Positions 55,046 to 63,787 of a DNA stretch of 64,000 nucleotides are shown here, piece after piece; position 1 is the stretch's first letter; each line of letters starts with the position of its first letter. The notes under the pieces were generated by a model that saw only the letters and a list, made by a program, of their open reading frames with translations, did no database searches and was not told where the DNA came from. The stretch comes from Cyanophora paradoxa (taxonomy: Eukaryota > Glaucocystophyceae > Cyanophorales > Cyanophoraceae). The stretch lies in NCBI GenBank assembly GCA_004431415.1, contig QPMI01000602.1:1-64000 (forward strand), written 5' to 3'. The translations under genes were made by a program, and so were the position numbers.

Positions 55046-57019
55046 ATGGAGAAGGACGCGGCCGCTCAGCCCGAGAAGAAGAAGCCGTCGGGCTGGAAGT
55101 GAGCCCCCCCCGATCCCGAGCCGCCACGGGCGCCTCCCCGGCCCAACGCTCGCACGCAGGTCGTTCGCGATCGGTGCCATTAGGTCCGAGCCTCGGCGGC
55201 CCACGCCCACGCCGCGCTGGGCTCACAGCTCGCCCCGCCCCCCGCAGCGGTGCCGCCGCCGGCCTGACGGTCGACGTGAGCTTTGCGCCCGCTCCCTGCG
55301 CCCGGCCGAGCCGAGCCGAGCTGAGGGTCTCGCGCCTCAGGTCGTCCTCTTCCCGCTGGACACCATCAAGACGCGGTGCGGGGCGCGGGGCGGCAGGGCG
55401 GGCCGGGGCGCTGGCTCACATTGGGGGCGGGCAGGCTCCAGGCGCGGGACTTTGCGGGGCTGGTGAAGGGCGCCGGCAGCATGTACTCGGGCCTCCCCGC
55501 CGTCGTCGCCGCGGTGCGCTGCGGCCCCGCCTCGCCCGTCGCCGGGGCGCGCTGGGGCGAGGCGGGGCGGGCAGGCGGCGCCGTGCGCGGCGACCTTCTT
55601 CGGCACGTACGACGCGACGAAGAACCTGCTCGCCGACAAGGCCCCCGCCTACCTCGGCCAGGCCCGCCCCCGCCCGCCACGTCCCCGCCGCCCCCCGCAA
55701 GGGGTTCCCGCGCCCTCCGTGAGGCTCTCGGCAGGTCGCGGCCGCGGCCCTCGGCACCGTCTTCGCCGCCTGCATCCGGTACCCCTGCCGCGCAGGCTTT
55801 CCGGCCCTCGGGGCGCTGAGGGCCGCTGGGGCGGGGCGCAGGACGCCCTCGGAGGTGGTGAAGCAGGGCGTGCAGGTGCGCCGCCCACGCCCGCGCGCCC
55901 CGCGCCCTCCCGCCACCGCCGAGCCGGCGGGGCGCCAGGCCGGCCTCTACAAGACGGGCCGCGAGGCCGCCGGAGCCATCCTCAAGTGAGCGGGGGGCGG
56001 CGGGGGCGGGGCGCCGGGGCGGGGCGGGGGCCGACAGCGCCTGCGCGGGGGCGCAGGAGCCGGGGGATCCGGGGCCTCTACGCCGGCTACGGCTCCCTCA
56101 TCCTCCGCGAGATCCCCTGTCCGCCCCCGCGCCGGCCCCGCCCCCTCGCGGCCGGCCTCGCGGGGGCGTGACGTGCGGCGCAGTCGACTGCATCCAGTTC
56201 CCGATGTACGAGCAGCTGAAGACGCTCGGCTCGCGCGCCGCCGGCGGCCGCCAGCTCCACGGCCACGAGATCACCGCCGTCGGTGCGCCCTCCCGGAGCT
56301 CCCCGCCGGGCCCCGCCCCCGGGGCGCCCCTGACGCCCCCCGAGGCATGGTCGCCGGCGCCATCTCCGCCGGCCTCACCACCCCGCTCGGTCCGCCCCGC
56401 CCCCCTTGCTCCTCTCTCCGCCCCTCGTGACCCCGCGCCCCGCAGACGTCGTGTGAGCTGGGCCGGCCTCGCAGCGCGCCCCGCAGCCGCCTCTTCTGAA
56501 CGCCCCGGCCGGCCCGGGGGCGGGCAGGAAGACGCGCCTGATGACGCAGCGGATCGGGGACGCGCGGCAGTACACGGGTGGGCGGGGGCCGAGGCCGGGG
56601 CCGGGAAGGCGTGGGGCTGACGGGCGGCAGGCATCGCGGACGCGTTCTCGCGGATCGTGAAGGAGGAGGGGCCCCGCGCCCTCTTCCGCGGCCTCGCCCC
56701 CCGCATGACCAGCGCGCCCCACGCCCCGACCCCCGGCGCCCCGCCCTCTCACCCCGCCCCGCGCAGTGATCGGCTTCGGCGGCGCCATCTTCTTCACGAC
56801 CTGTGCGGCCGGCCCGGGCCCCCGCGCGCGCCTCGGCTGAGCCGCCGCCGCGCAGTCGAGACGGTGAAGCGGGCGGTGGAGCCGAAGATCGTAGGGGAGG
56901 GCAAGGAGGAGGCGGCGGGGGAGGCGGCGCCGGAGCTCCCCGCCGAGGCCGCGGGGGCCGACGAGGGGGCGGAGGGCAAGCTCAAGGCCGCCCCCGCCGC
57001 CTCCGACAAGAAGCAGTAG
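55046..57019 (+). CDS. Mitochondrial/plastid S-adenosylmethionine carrier (SLC25A26-like)
   Basis: A solute carrier with three repeats, each starting with a PX[DE]XX[KR] motif. First Met at 55046 (MEKDAAAQPEKKKPSGWK). Repeat 1: AAAGLTVD, VVLFPLDTIKTR, LQARDFAGLVKGAGSMYSGL, FFGTYDATKNLLADKAP. Repeat 2: AALGTVFAACIR, TPSEVVKQGVQAGLYKTGRE, GIRGLYAGYGSLILREIP, CIQFPMYEQLKTLGSR. Repeat 3: VAGAISAGLTTPLDVVKTRL, AFSRIVKEEGPRALFRGLAP, VIGFGGAIFFTTVETVKRAV. 'PSEVVKQ' in repeat 2 and 'LREIP...IQFP' are characteristic of SAM carriers, which import methyl donor into organelles and export S-adenosylhomocysteine. The Asp of the third signature is completed across a 7-nt microexon (56446-56452). The acidic C-terminal extension (EGKEEAAGEAAPELP) ends SDKKQ with TAG. 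Confidence 0.88.
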
Positions 57020-57716
57020 GCGCCCCGCGCTGCAGCTACTCGACGCATGCCGTAATATGCTGTCTCCGGGATGTCCTACCGGTAGCACTTGCAGGGTTGC
57101 ACAACTTGCACTAGCGCTAGCGCTGGGACGCTAGCGCTGGCGCTAGCCGCCGGGGCCGGCAGCTGAATTTGAAGCAGACAGCAGTGGATGAGTCAAGGCC
57201 GGAAGTCTAGTTCGCAACAAGCACAAAAACAAGTCGATCTCCGCAGCAGCAGCAGAGCAGCTTCAGGGAGCAGCGCAGGGAGTCCAGGAACGCAACAGCT
57301 GCAGGGGAACGAGGTGCGCGCGCAGCCCAGCTAGAAGCGATCGCGCTCATTGCGATTGCGCGTTGAGCGCCGAGCGCGGCCTTCGACGGATCCGGAACCG
57401 CAGGCTGGATATCGCGGAGGCCTAGGTGCCGCTCGCGCGCAACCTCGAATCGGCCGCGCCGCCATCCCTTCAGCTGCAGCTTACAGTTAAGAAGCACGAT
57501 CTGTCTGATTTGGCAGCCGGCGCAACCCCGAGCGCCTGCTGCGCATGCAGCCAGCTGCAGGGCGCCGGCTAGCGCGCGCTGCAGCTGACGACAGCCTCCC
57601 GGCGAATGCTGCGGCGGCGCGAAAGCACCAGCAGATTAAAAGCTGATCGCTCGTAATCTGAGCGCCTCGCGCGCACTGCCGCTTCGTCTGGCGCCGCGAC
57701 CTCGGCAATCGGGGCG
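57020..57716. other. Spacer with AGCGCT-rich palindromes
   Basis: About 700 bp between two + strand genes. At 57110-57148 the words CTAGCGCTAGCGCTGG and GCTAGCGCTGGCGCTAGC form overlapping perfect palindromes able to fold as a hairpin, possibly a 3'-end or recombination feature. The rest has repeated GCAGCAG words (57242-57275) but no supportable gene. Confidence 0.5.
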
Positions 57717-59534
57717 ATGGCGCGGAAGAAGGGGGAGAACGCGAGCAGCGGGGGCGGCGGGAGCGACAAGTCGGGGAAGAGCTGGACCTCGAGGTCGCCG
57801 CCCCGCACCGTCCCGCCCCGCCCCGCCTGGAGCTCGCGATCGCGGAGGTGCGGCGCTGACGTCGTGCGCGCGAGCAGCCGGACCGGGGGCGGGGGGACGC
57901 TGGGCGAGATCGCGCACCAGATCGAGCAGCTCAAGGCCCTCGTCTACGGTGTCTGCGCTTAGACGCGCTCAACCCTTTCCCTCCGCGGCGCAATGGGCTG
58001 ACACCCGAGCGCGCTCGTCCCGCTCGCCGCCGTCCAGGCATCGCCCTCGTGGCCGTGAAGGTGCCCAGCCCCCTTCGTCGTGAAACTCGCGGTCCGCGGC
58101 GCTGACGTCGGGGGGGCGCAGGACATGAGGCGGGGCCTGCGGTGGCGCGTCTTCGACCTAGCGGCGCAGACCTTCTTCGCCCTCCTGCTCCCCGTCGCCC
58201 TCTGCGGGTGGGGCCACGACGGCTGGGGCGGGCCCCTCGAGCCCCTCGGGGCGGGCCTGCGGGGGTACGTCAAGTTCGACGACGTGCCCTACGGGACCTT
58301 CTACGCGCTCTGGCTCGCCGTCGCCCTCGCCGTCGCCCTCTGCCTCGCCAACGCCGCCTACGTGCGCCCCCTCCCCCGCCCCCCGCCCCGCCGGCCCCCG
58401 CGACCGGCGTCGGGCAGGTCGGTTACTCGTTCGCGCGGCACTCGTTCAAGTTCCGCTTCCCGCTGCGCTTCCTGCGGGTCCTGGGGCACGCGCAGGCCGG
58501 CCTCTACGTCCCCGTCCTCCTCGTGCTCCTCGAGCCGTGGGACTGCCCCTCGCTCCTCCCCGGGGCGCCGCACCGCAGCTTCGGGGCCGAGCTGGCGTGC
58601 TGGCGGGGGGCGCACCTGCCCCTCGCCCTCGCCTCCCTCGCCCTCCTCCTCTGCTTCGCCGCCCTCTGCTTCTCCTACAACCTCCTCTTCTTCGAGGCCG
58701 ACCCGCACCGCCCCGCCGTGTGGGCCGCCCGGCCCCACGCCCGCGGCGAGCTCGCCGCACAGGCCGCCCTCACCGCCGCCGCCGTCTGCGTCGCCATCTC
58801 CGACGTCGGGCCCGTCGCCCGCGGCCTCCTGTCCCTCGCCCTCGGCGCCGCCCTTCTCCACTCCGTCCTCGACCTCTACCCCTTCTACAGGCTCGCCCTC
58901 CTCCCGCTCCCCCACGCCTTGCGGCGGGCTGACGCGGCGCAGGCTGTGGATGAACCAGCTGCGGGCGGCGGTGGCTGTTGTCTTCGTCTGGGCGCGCCGG
59001 CGCGCCCTCCCGCGGGCGCCGCGAGCCGCTGACGCCGGGCCCCCTCCGCGCCCAGGTCGGGCTCTTCGTGTTCGCGGAGGGGCGCTACGGGGAGGACCTC
59101 CGCCGCGCCTCCTCCCCCGCCGCCTTCTACGGCGCCCTCCTCGCCGGTGCCCCGAGGCCCCTGCCGCCCGCCCCGCCCGCTCGGCTCAGCGGCGCGCAGG
59201 CATCCCCCTGGCGGCGGGGGCGCTCTGGGCGTTCACCGGGCTCCACTTCCGGAGGCGGCGCTGCACGGGGCGCGCCTTCAACCTCGCGATGACCCGCGCC
59301 TGGCACGAAAAAATGAGAGAACGACGACCACGGTGGCCCACCCCTCTCCACCAACCCGATCCCCTCACCCCCTCTCTCGCTGCACCAGTCATAACGTCCA
59401 CCCCGCTCTCGTTTCAACCCTGCTATGCCCCCACGTCTACCATCATCCCCAAGCAACGTCTACCGGCCTTTTCCCTAGGTCAAAGCCTAGCAATAGCTCA
59501 CGACTATTCAGGGCAGAGCTGGCAACTAGAATAG
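57717..59534 (+). CDS. Tmc-like membrane protein, N-terminal part, cut off near 59.3 kb
   Basis: ATG at 57717 (MARKKGENASSGGGGSDKSG). Exons: TLGEIAHQIEQLKALVYG, IALVAVK, RWRVFDLAAQTFFALLLPVA, VPYGTFYALWLAVALAVALC, then VGYSFARHSFKFRFPLRFLR with AQAGLYVPVLLVLLEPWDC, LPLALASLALLLCFAALCFS, LLSLALGAALLHSVLDLYPF, RLWMNQLRAAVAVVFVWA, VGLFVFAEGRYGEDLR and AAGALWAFTGLHF. 'VGYSF...PL.FLR......L..PVL..L....C' and 'LYPFY...MNQLRA' are hallmarks of the Tmc N-terminal membrane block and align in order with the Tmc-like gene at 6.5-12.7 kb. Homology stops at about 59308 (LAMTRAWHE). The remaining residues to the TAG at 59532 are translated from unrelated sequence. The cytoplasmic and C-terminal parts are missing, so it is probably a broken gene or an artefact of a contig join. 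Confidence 0.65.
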
Positions 59535-59592
59535 GCGAAGAGGAGCGCTGCCCCCCATGCGCGCGGTCTGCAGAGCAACGAGGCAGAATAGT

Positions 59593-59735
59593 CTAGGCGA
59601 TATTAATGAGTACGAAGAAGCTGACTGAGGAAAAGGCGTTTAGCTCAAGCTAGGCGATAAGAATGAGTACGACGAGGCTAACTGAGGAGAATCGTTTAGG
59701 ATTATCTAGGCGATATGAATGAGTACATTGAAGCA
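59593..59735. repeat. Three 57-bp direct repeats at the left edge of the segment
   Basis: Three imperfect copies start with CTAGGCGATA at 59593, 59650 and 59706 (spacing 57 and 56 bp). Each contains AATGAGTAC, and the first two continue with CTGAGGA and CGTTTA. They lie between the broken Tmc gene and the first frame of the segment, 3' of that gene. A function as end repeat or binding site is conjecture. Confidence 0.65.
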
Positions 59736-59766
59736 CTTCGTGCCCCCAGAGCGGTCTGGTGCGGCC

Positions 59767-60111
59767 TCATTCCACTTGATCTGGTTGCTTTTCCGAAACT
59801 GGAGTCTTCTCCTTTCTGAAACTTGATAGCAAGGACTTTTTTCTTTTCAGCGGCTTCGGGATATTTGGGGGAGGCCAAGACAATCTTCGGCCTTCAGCAT
59901 CAAGCCAAGGTACAGGTGAATCGGTTCGAGTAAATGGAGAATTGGACCTAGAAGTCCTGGGTGTGTTAATAGGCGAAACCTGAGTTTCTGGGGTGCGAGA
60001 GCCTTCTGTGTCTGATATTTCGAGATTAATGGTCGTCTCACAGCAACTACAATTCAATTTGCTGGTGACGTTGAGATGGAACATATCCAAACATTTTCGA
60101 AGCAAATCCAT
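59767..60111 (-). CDS. Small Ser/Pro-rich basic protein of the inserted segment
   Basis: A 114-aa intronless frame. The N-terminal third has a cysteine cluster (KLNCSCCETTINLEISD). The rest is disordered with many Ser/Thr-Pro pairs (RTPETQVSPINTPRTSRSNS, TRTDSPVPW) and a basic patch PKPLKRKKSLLSSFRKEK. It is the last of three - strand frames, 38 bp after the 274-aa frame. No homologue was recognised. The S/T-P density suggests phosphorylation by host proline-directed kinases; this is inference. Confidence 0.6.
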   Translation of the reverse strand: MDLLRKCLDMFHLNVTSKLNCSCCETTINLEISDTEGSRTPETQVSPINTPRTSRSNSPFTRTDSPVPWLDAEGRRLSWPPPNIPKPLKRKKSLLSSFRKEKTPVSEKQPDQVE

Positions 60112-60149
60112 CTATTAATGGAAAAATATAAAAAAACAAAGGAATGCAG

Positions 60150-60974
60150 CTATGGAGCTGTATCGCTGCCGAATATAGGAAAATACCTATTAGTGCCGTA
60201 GTACTCTGCATATGTGTTCTGTTTAGCAATAGCATCGGTTCGTTCAGCATAAAGGATACATTTGTAGATACCAAACCTGGTAGCTCTTACTAAAAACTGA
60301 TAATCTTCTAATCCGAAATTTACACCATGATAAGCGATTCCAAAGTTATCGTAAGGAGTTATTACCACTGTAATATTCGGAGTTCCACCTTCAACCTGGC
60401 AGAGAGCGTAGATATCAGGTGGGATATCCACTACTACCTTGAAATGATCACCAATTTCAACCAGAGAATCAACTACTGATGTTTGCTCATTAACAACGAT
60501 TGGAAAGATCTTAATAATATATGGTGCATTCATGCTGGGAACGTAGGTGCGAATACGCGTTAAATTATCAATCGGGTTCGGTTGATCGTTCACAAAGAGA
60601 GGAGCTCCGATAGCTCCACCAACACGAAGACCATCGCCAACATATGCGCCACCATTTCGGCAGTTAATAGCTCCCGAACGAGATTCGAAGGAATAAGTCG
60701 AAAGAGGATCGCCGTAGCTGTCTGGATCGCCATAATGGGCGCTAAAATTTGCATTTGTAACTAGCAACTTTGTAGTTTTGACCACACCATTATTTTTATC
60801 ACATCGGAGTTCCTGCAATCTAAGTTTATGTGTAGATCCGAAGGTATTCATTGTAGGTTGAACCTCTGTTGATTCAAGACCTTCTACATCGTCAAAAGTA
60901 GAATGTTGTAAAACATGTGTAGCTGGGGCTGCGAGCGAAAGTTGTGCCGTGACAATACGCTCAATTTCAGTCAT
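60150..60974 (-). CDS. Tandem paralogue 2 of the inserted segment (unknown, possibly structural)
   Basis: A 274-aa intronless frame starting MTEIERIVTAQLSLAAPATH. It shares with the upstream 284-aa protein the order SPATH/APATH...GLESTE, RLQELRCDKNNGVVKTTKLL with VTNANF, then GGAYVGDGLRVGGAIGAPLF, and a C-terminal strand-rich half (IYALCQVEGGTPNITVVITP, FGIAYHGVNFGLEDYQFLVR). No signal peptide or membrane helix is present. Many short predicted beta-strands make a jelly-roll-like or fibre-type structural protein conceivable. No family was recognised from the sequence. Confidence 0.65.
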   Translation of the reverse strand: MTEIERIVTAQLSLAAPATHVLQHSTFDDVEGLESTEVQPTMNTFGSTHKLRLQELRCDKNNGVVKTTKLLVTNANFSAHYGDPDSYGDPLSTYSFESRSGAINCRNGGAYVGDGLRVGGAIGAPLFVNDQPNPIDNLTRIRTYVPSMNAPYIIKIFPIVVNEQTSVVDSLVEIGDHFKVVVDIPPDIYALCQVEGGTPNITVVITPYDNFGIAYHGVNFGLEDYQFLVRATRFGIYKCILYAERTDAIAKQNTYAEYYGTNRYFPIFGSDTAP

Positions 60975-60997
60975 TTTACATTAAAGTGATATATATT

Positions 60998-61852
60998 TTA
61001 AGGTGTTGGATCGTCTATAACATCTGGCTCCTGGTAAAATCCGGTTGTAAAAATATCAGCAATATTCACACCACGAAGTGCTGAAACAGCAGCTATATCT
61101 GTTCTCAGTCCAATTATCATAGTATTGTAAACTCCAACCTCAGTTACAAACAAATCATAGGTAAATGTCAAATTGTTATAAACACAATATCCTCGACCGA
61201 AATGGTTGGATGCTTGAACAAAGAATAGGTAATTGTGACCTTGTTGGTTATTATTTGCTCTGCACATTGAGAGCATTGCTGTGGGAAGAGGAATATTCCT
61301 TCTCACTCGATCAGTTCCTGTAATGGAAACCAATTCTGAATTTTCAAGAGTGACAGATGATGCAACATAGAAATGCAGAAAAGGTTGCTGTGCAACTGGG
61401 GTATAGAACCGAATTCGTTGTGGGTTCTCCACATTTTGTTCAAGAGTATCTGGGACATCATTGTATGCAATTGATGAAGAGAGTTGACCTGAGACTCTGC
61501 AACCACCACCAATAAATGCTCCTCCTGATCTCACAGTTACAGCAGCAGTGTTTTTATCATAATCAAGGGCTTTCAGATCAACACTGTAAGCATCTGGACC
61601 TCCATTTGTAGGTTGGAAGAAGTTTGCATTTGTGACAAGAAGTCGAGTTGTTTTCACCACACCTGAATTCTTATCAGCTCTCAGCTCTTTAACTCGAATA
61701 ATCGAATTTTTGTCAAAAGAGTTTCCATTGGAATTGGGTCTCTCTGTGGATTCTAAACCTCGAACCTCATCATTTACTTCATGCTGGCGAAAGTGAGTAG
61801 CAGGTGATCCAAGGGAATAGATAGGTAGCTGAACCCGATTATATTCGCCCAT
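60998..61852 (-). CDS. Tandem paralogue 1 of the inserted segment (unknown, possibly structural)
   Basis: A 284-aa intronless frame starting MGEYNRVQLPIYSLGSPATH. It has the same framework as its downstream neighbour: HEVNDEVRGLESTE, RVKELRADKNSGVVKTTRLL with VTNANF, GGAFIGGGCRVSGQLSSSIA, LSMCRANNNQQGHNYLFFVQ, FGRGYCVYNNLTFTYDLFVT. The two are clearly duplicates but well diverged, so both are likely under selection. The 23-bp gap between them is AT-rich (TGATATATATTTTAAGG). No recognisable enzyme motif was found. Confidence 0.65.
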   Translation of the reverse strand: MGEYNRVQLPIYSLGSPATHFRQHEVNDEVRGLESTERPNSNGNSFDKNSIIRVKELRADKNSGVVKTTRLLVTNANFFQPTNGGPDAYSVDLKALDYDKNTAAVTVRSGGAFIGGGCRVSGQLSSSIAYNDVPDTLEQNVENPQRIRFYTPVAQQPFLHFYVASSVTLENSELVSITGTDRVRRNIPLPTAMLSMCRANNNQQGHNYLFFVQASNHFGRGYCVYNNLTFTYDLFVTEVGVYNTMIIGLRTDIAAVSALRGVNIADIFTTGFYQEPDVIDDPTP

Positions 61853-62002
61853 TGCTTGTTTTACTAAGAAGGAAAGTGAAAAAAGTCGGCAGACATCAAG
61901 CCAAAGTGATTAGATTCGCATCTCGCCCGTGCCCAGCGATCGCTTTCGTCCCTTCACTGCTCTTGTTGCTCATCCATCTCCTGCGCAGTGTGTACAATCC
62001 TC
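61853..62002. promoter_or_regulatory. Divergent spacer between the two transcription units of the segment
   Basis: 150 bp separate the - strand paralogue and the + strand frame. If the frames belong to one element, both promoters must be here. The sequence is CT-rich near the + start; no defined motif was seen. Confidence 0.35.
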
Positions 62003-63787
62003 ATGCCTCCCAGGCGTGCCCCCGCGCCCCAGGCGCCTGATGGCGCACCTTCTGCGGACGTGATTGTGACCGATTACTTTGATGAGCTTGATGATGAGAA
62101 TGCGGATGAGACTTCGGATCTTCCTCGTCGCGGCCCCCGCAAGCCTGCAGTTCCTGCACTTAAGCTGCTTGAGAAACCTTCTTTGAATTCCTGGCCCATC
62201 TTCATCTCAGCCCCAGTTTCTCAGAAGTATGGCACTTTCATTGTGTGGCCTGGTAGCCGTCAGGCGCTGACCGAAGCTCTCTCATCTTTTGCTGAGGCGA
62301 ATGCCATTTTCTCTGGTGTCAATACCTCTTGGTCTTTGGACCCCGTCTGGGGGGAAACTGCAGACATCCGCAAGATCTCTGCTTCTGATCGTGATGTTTT
62401 CCTTAAGGGCCGTGCTAAATCGCTTGAAAGTCTTTTCTCTAAGCAGCGTGCTTTTTCTGGCAGTAGCCTATATGTCGATCGTTTGCTGCCCCAGCAATCC
62501 AAATCTTTTGTGCATTCCCAGACCCGTGAGGTCTTTCCGAATAATATTCGGCAGTGTGATGCTCATCGCTTCAAATTGTATCCTTCCTTATCTCTTGGTG
62601 CTTTTGGATCCTACTTTCACATGCACCGCTCGATGATCTCCCTTCTTGATCTTCTTCCTGAGAATCATGTAGTTCGTCAGCGAATTAGTCAGGATCATCT
62701 CCGGTCTCCTACTACTCGTGCTCTTGATCACCTTCAGGCTGCTTCTGTTGTTATGGTGCACCCTCCTTCTGGTGATTCTCCTCCTACCAGCTTTCTGTAT
62801 GAATTCGGGTATCAGTCACCCACACCCCATATGCTTGAGATTGATGAGGCTCTTCGTAATATAGCACAGTTTTCTAATGAAGAATTTCTCGATGAGCTTG
62901 TGGCCTTTGAGGCAGCCCTTCGATCTGAGGACAACCTTTATCTTTCCTCCAAATATGCCACCTTTCCTCATTGGCTTTCAGATAAGGGTGTCACTGTGCG
63001 CTCCTCCCTTCTCGGGGATGGGGACTTCCCACGCCTTCTCGCAGTGGCTTTCCACCTGCCGGTCACATCCTGTTCTCCGACCATCTCTGAGTCTGCGGCT
63101 AGCTCCTCGTATACTACTTTTTGCCGGCCAAATTTCCAGCCTTGGTCTACTGTGTCTACTTCCTCTTTCCACTGCCGTTTCTCTTTGCTTGTAGAGGTCC
63201 CTGTCACTCATCCTCTTCACTTGGCCTCTCGTGGGCAGTATGACAAGCTGAAATCTTCTTCCGGTCTTCCTACTAAGATTCAGTCCATAGGCTTGCAAGG
63301 CCTTCATGGTGTTAGTCGGTTTCATGTCAACTCTCCTCGTCCTGAGTTTGCTAGTGTCCCCTACTGGGCTTCTGTCGCAGATCCCACCCGCTCCTCCAAC
63401 ATGAATTATTTTTCTGCGAATACTGCAGCCAATTGCGGCCTCCCTGCAGTCCAGGAGTGTACAGATCATACCCACCCTATTCGTACTGCGTATTATACCA
63501 TTCGGGCTCTTTCTGATTCTCGCATTTTGTATCACTTCCACCGTGATCCTACTTTCTACTTTTTGCCCGCTACTGTCTCCGACACTATTAAGTCTTTCCA
63601 CATTAAGCAGAAGGGTCAGCATGTTGCAGATATCATTACTCGTGAGGCTCGTGCGGCTCGTCAGTCTGCTAGCGCTGCAGCTTCGTCTTCTCGTGCCCAT
63701 CGTTCTCCTTCTCCTCCTCCTAAGCGTGGCCGCTCTTCTGGAGGGAGCCATGGCTCTGGAGATGATATGGATGAGGCTGTTTTGTAA
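62003..63787 (+). CDS. Long intronless protein of the inserted segment, gag/ORF1-like
   Basis: ATG at 62003 (MPPRRAPAPQAPDGAPSADV), about 595 aa. The N-terminus is Pro/Ala-rich, then acidic (DYFDELDDENADETSDLPRR). The middle is a globular, mostly helical region (SWPIFISAPVSQKYGTFIVW, SLESLFSKQRAFSGSSLYVD, SYFHMHRSMISLLDLLPENH). The end is a disordered basic tail with SRAHRSPSPPPKRGRSSGGS and an acidic last decapeptide. No protease, polymerase or zinc knuckle is visible. Codons mostly end in T, unlike host genes. A basic-tailed ~600-aa first frame overlapped by another is the layout of ORF1/gag in DIRS-type retroelements, but a virion or replication protein is equally possible. Confidence 0.6.
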   Translation: MPPRRAPAPQAPDGAPSADVIVTDYFDELDDENADETSDLPRRGPRKPAVPALKLLEKPSLNSWPIFISAPVSQKYGTFIVWPGSRQALTEALSSFAEANAIFSGVNTSWSLDPVWGETADIRKISASDRDVFLKGRAKSLESLFSKQRAFSGSSLYVDRLLPQQSKSFVHSQTREVFPNNIRQCDAHRFKLYPSLSLGAFGSYFHMHRSMISLLDLLPENHVVRQRISQDHLRSPTTRALDHLQAASVVMVHPPSGDSPPTSFLYEFGYQSPTPHMLEIDEALRNIAQFSNEEFLDELVAFEAALRSEDNLYLSSKYATFPHWLSDKGVTVRSSLLGDGDFPRLLAVAFHLPVTSCSPTISESAASSSYTTFCRPNFQPWSTVSTSSFHCRFSLLVEVPVTHPLHLASRGQYDKLKSSSGLPTKIQSIGLQGLHGVSRFHVNSPRPEFASVPYWASVADPTRSSNMNYFSANTAANCGLPAVQECTDHTHPIRTAYYTIRALSDSRILYHFHRDPTFYFLPATVSDTIKSFHIKQKGQHVADIITREARAARQSASAAASSSRAHRSPSPPPKRGRSSGGSHGSGDDMDEAVL

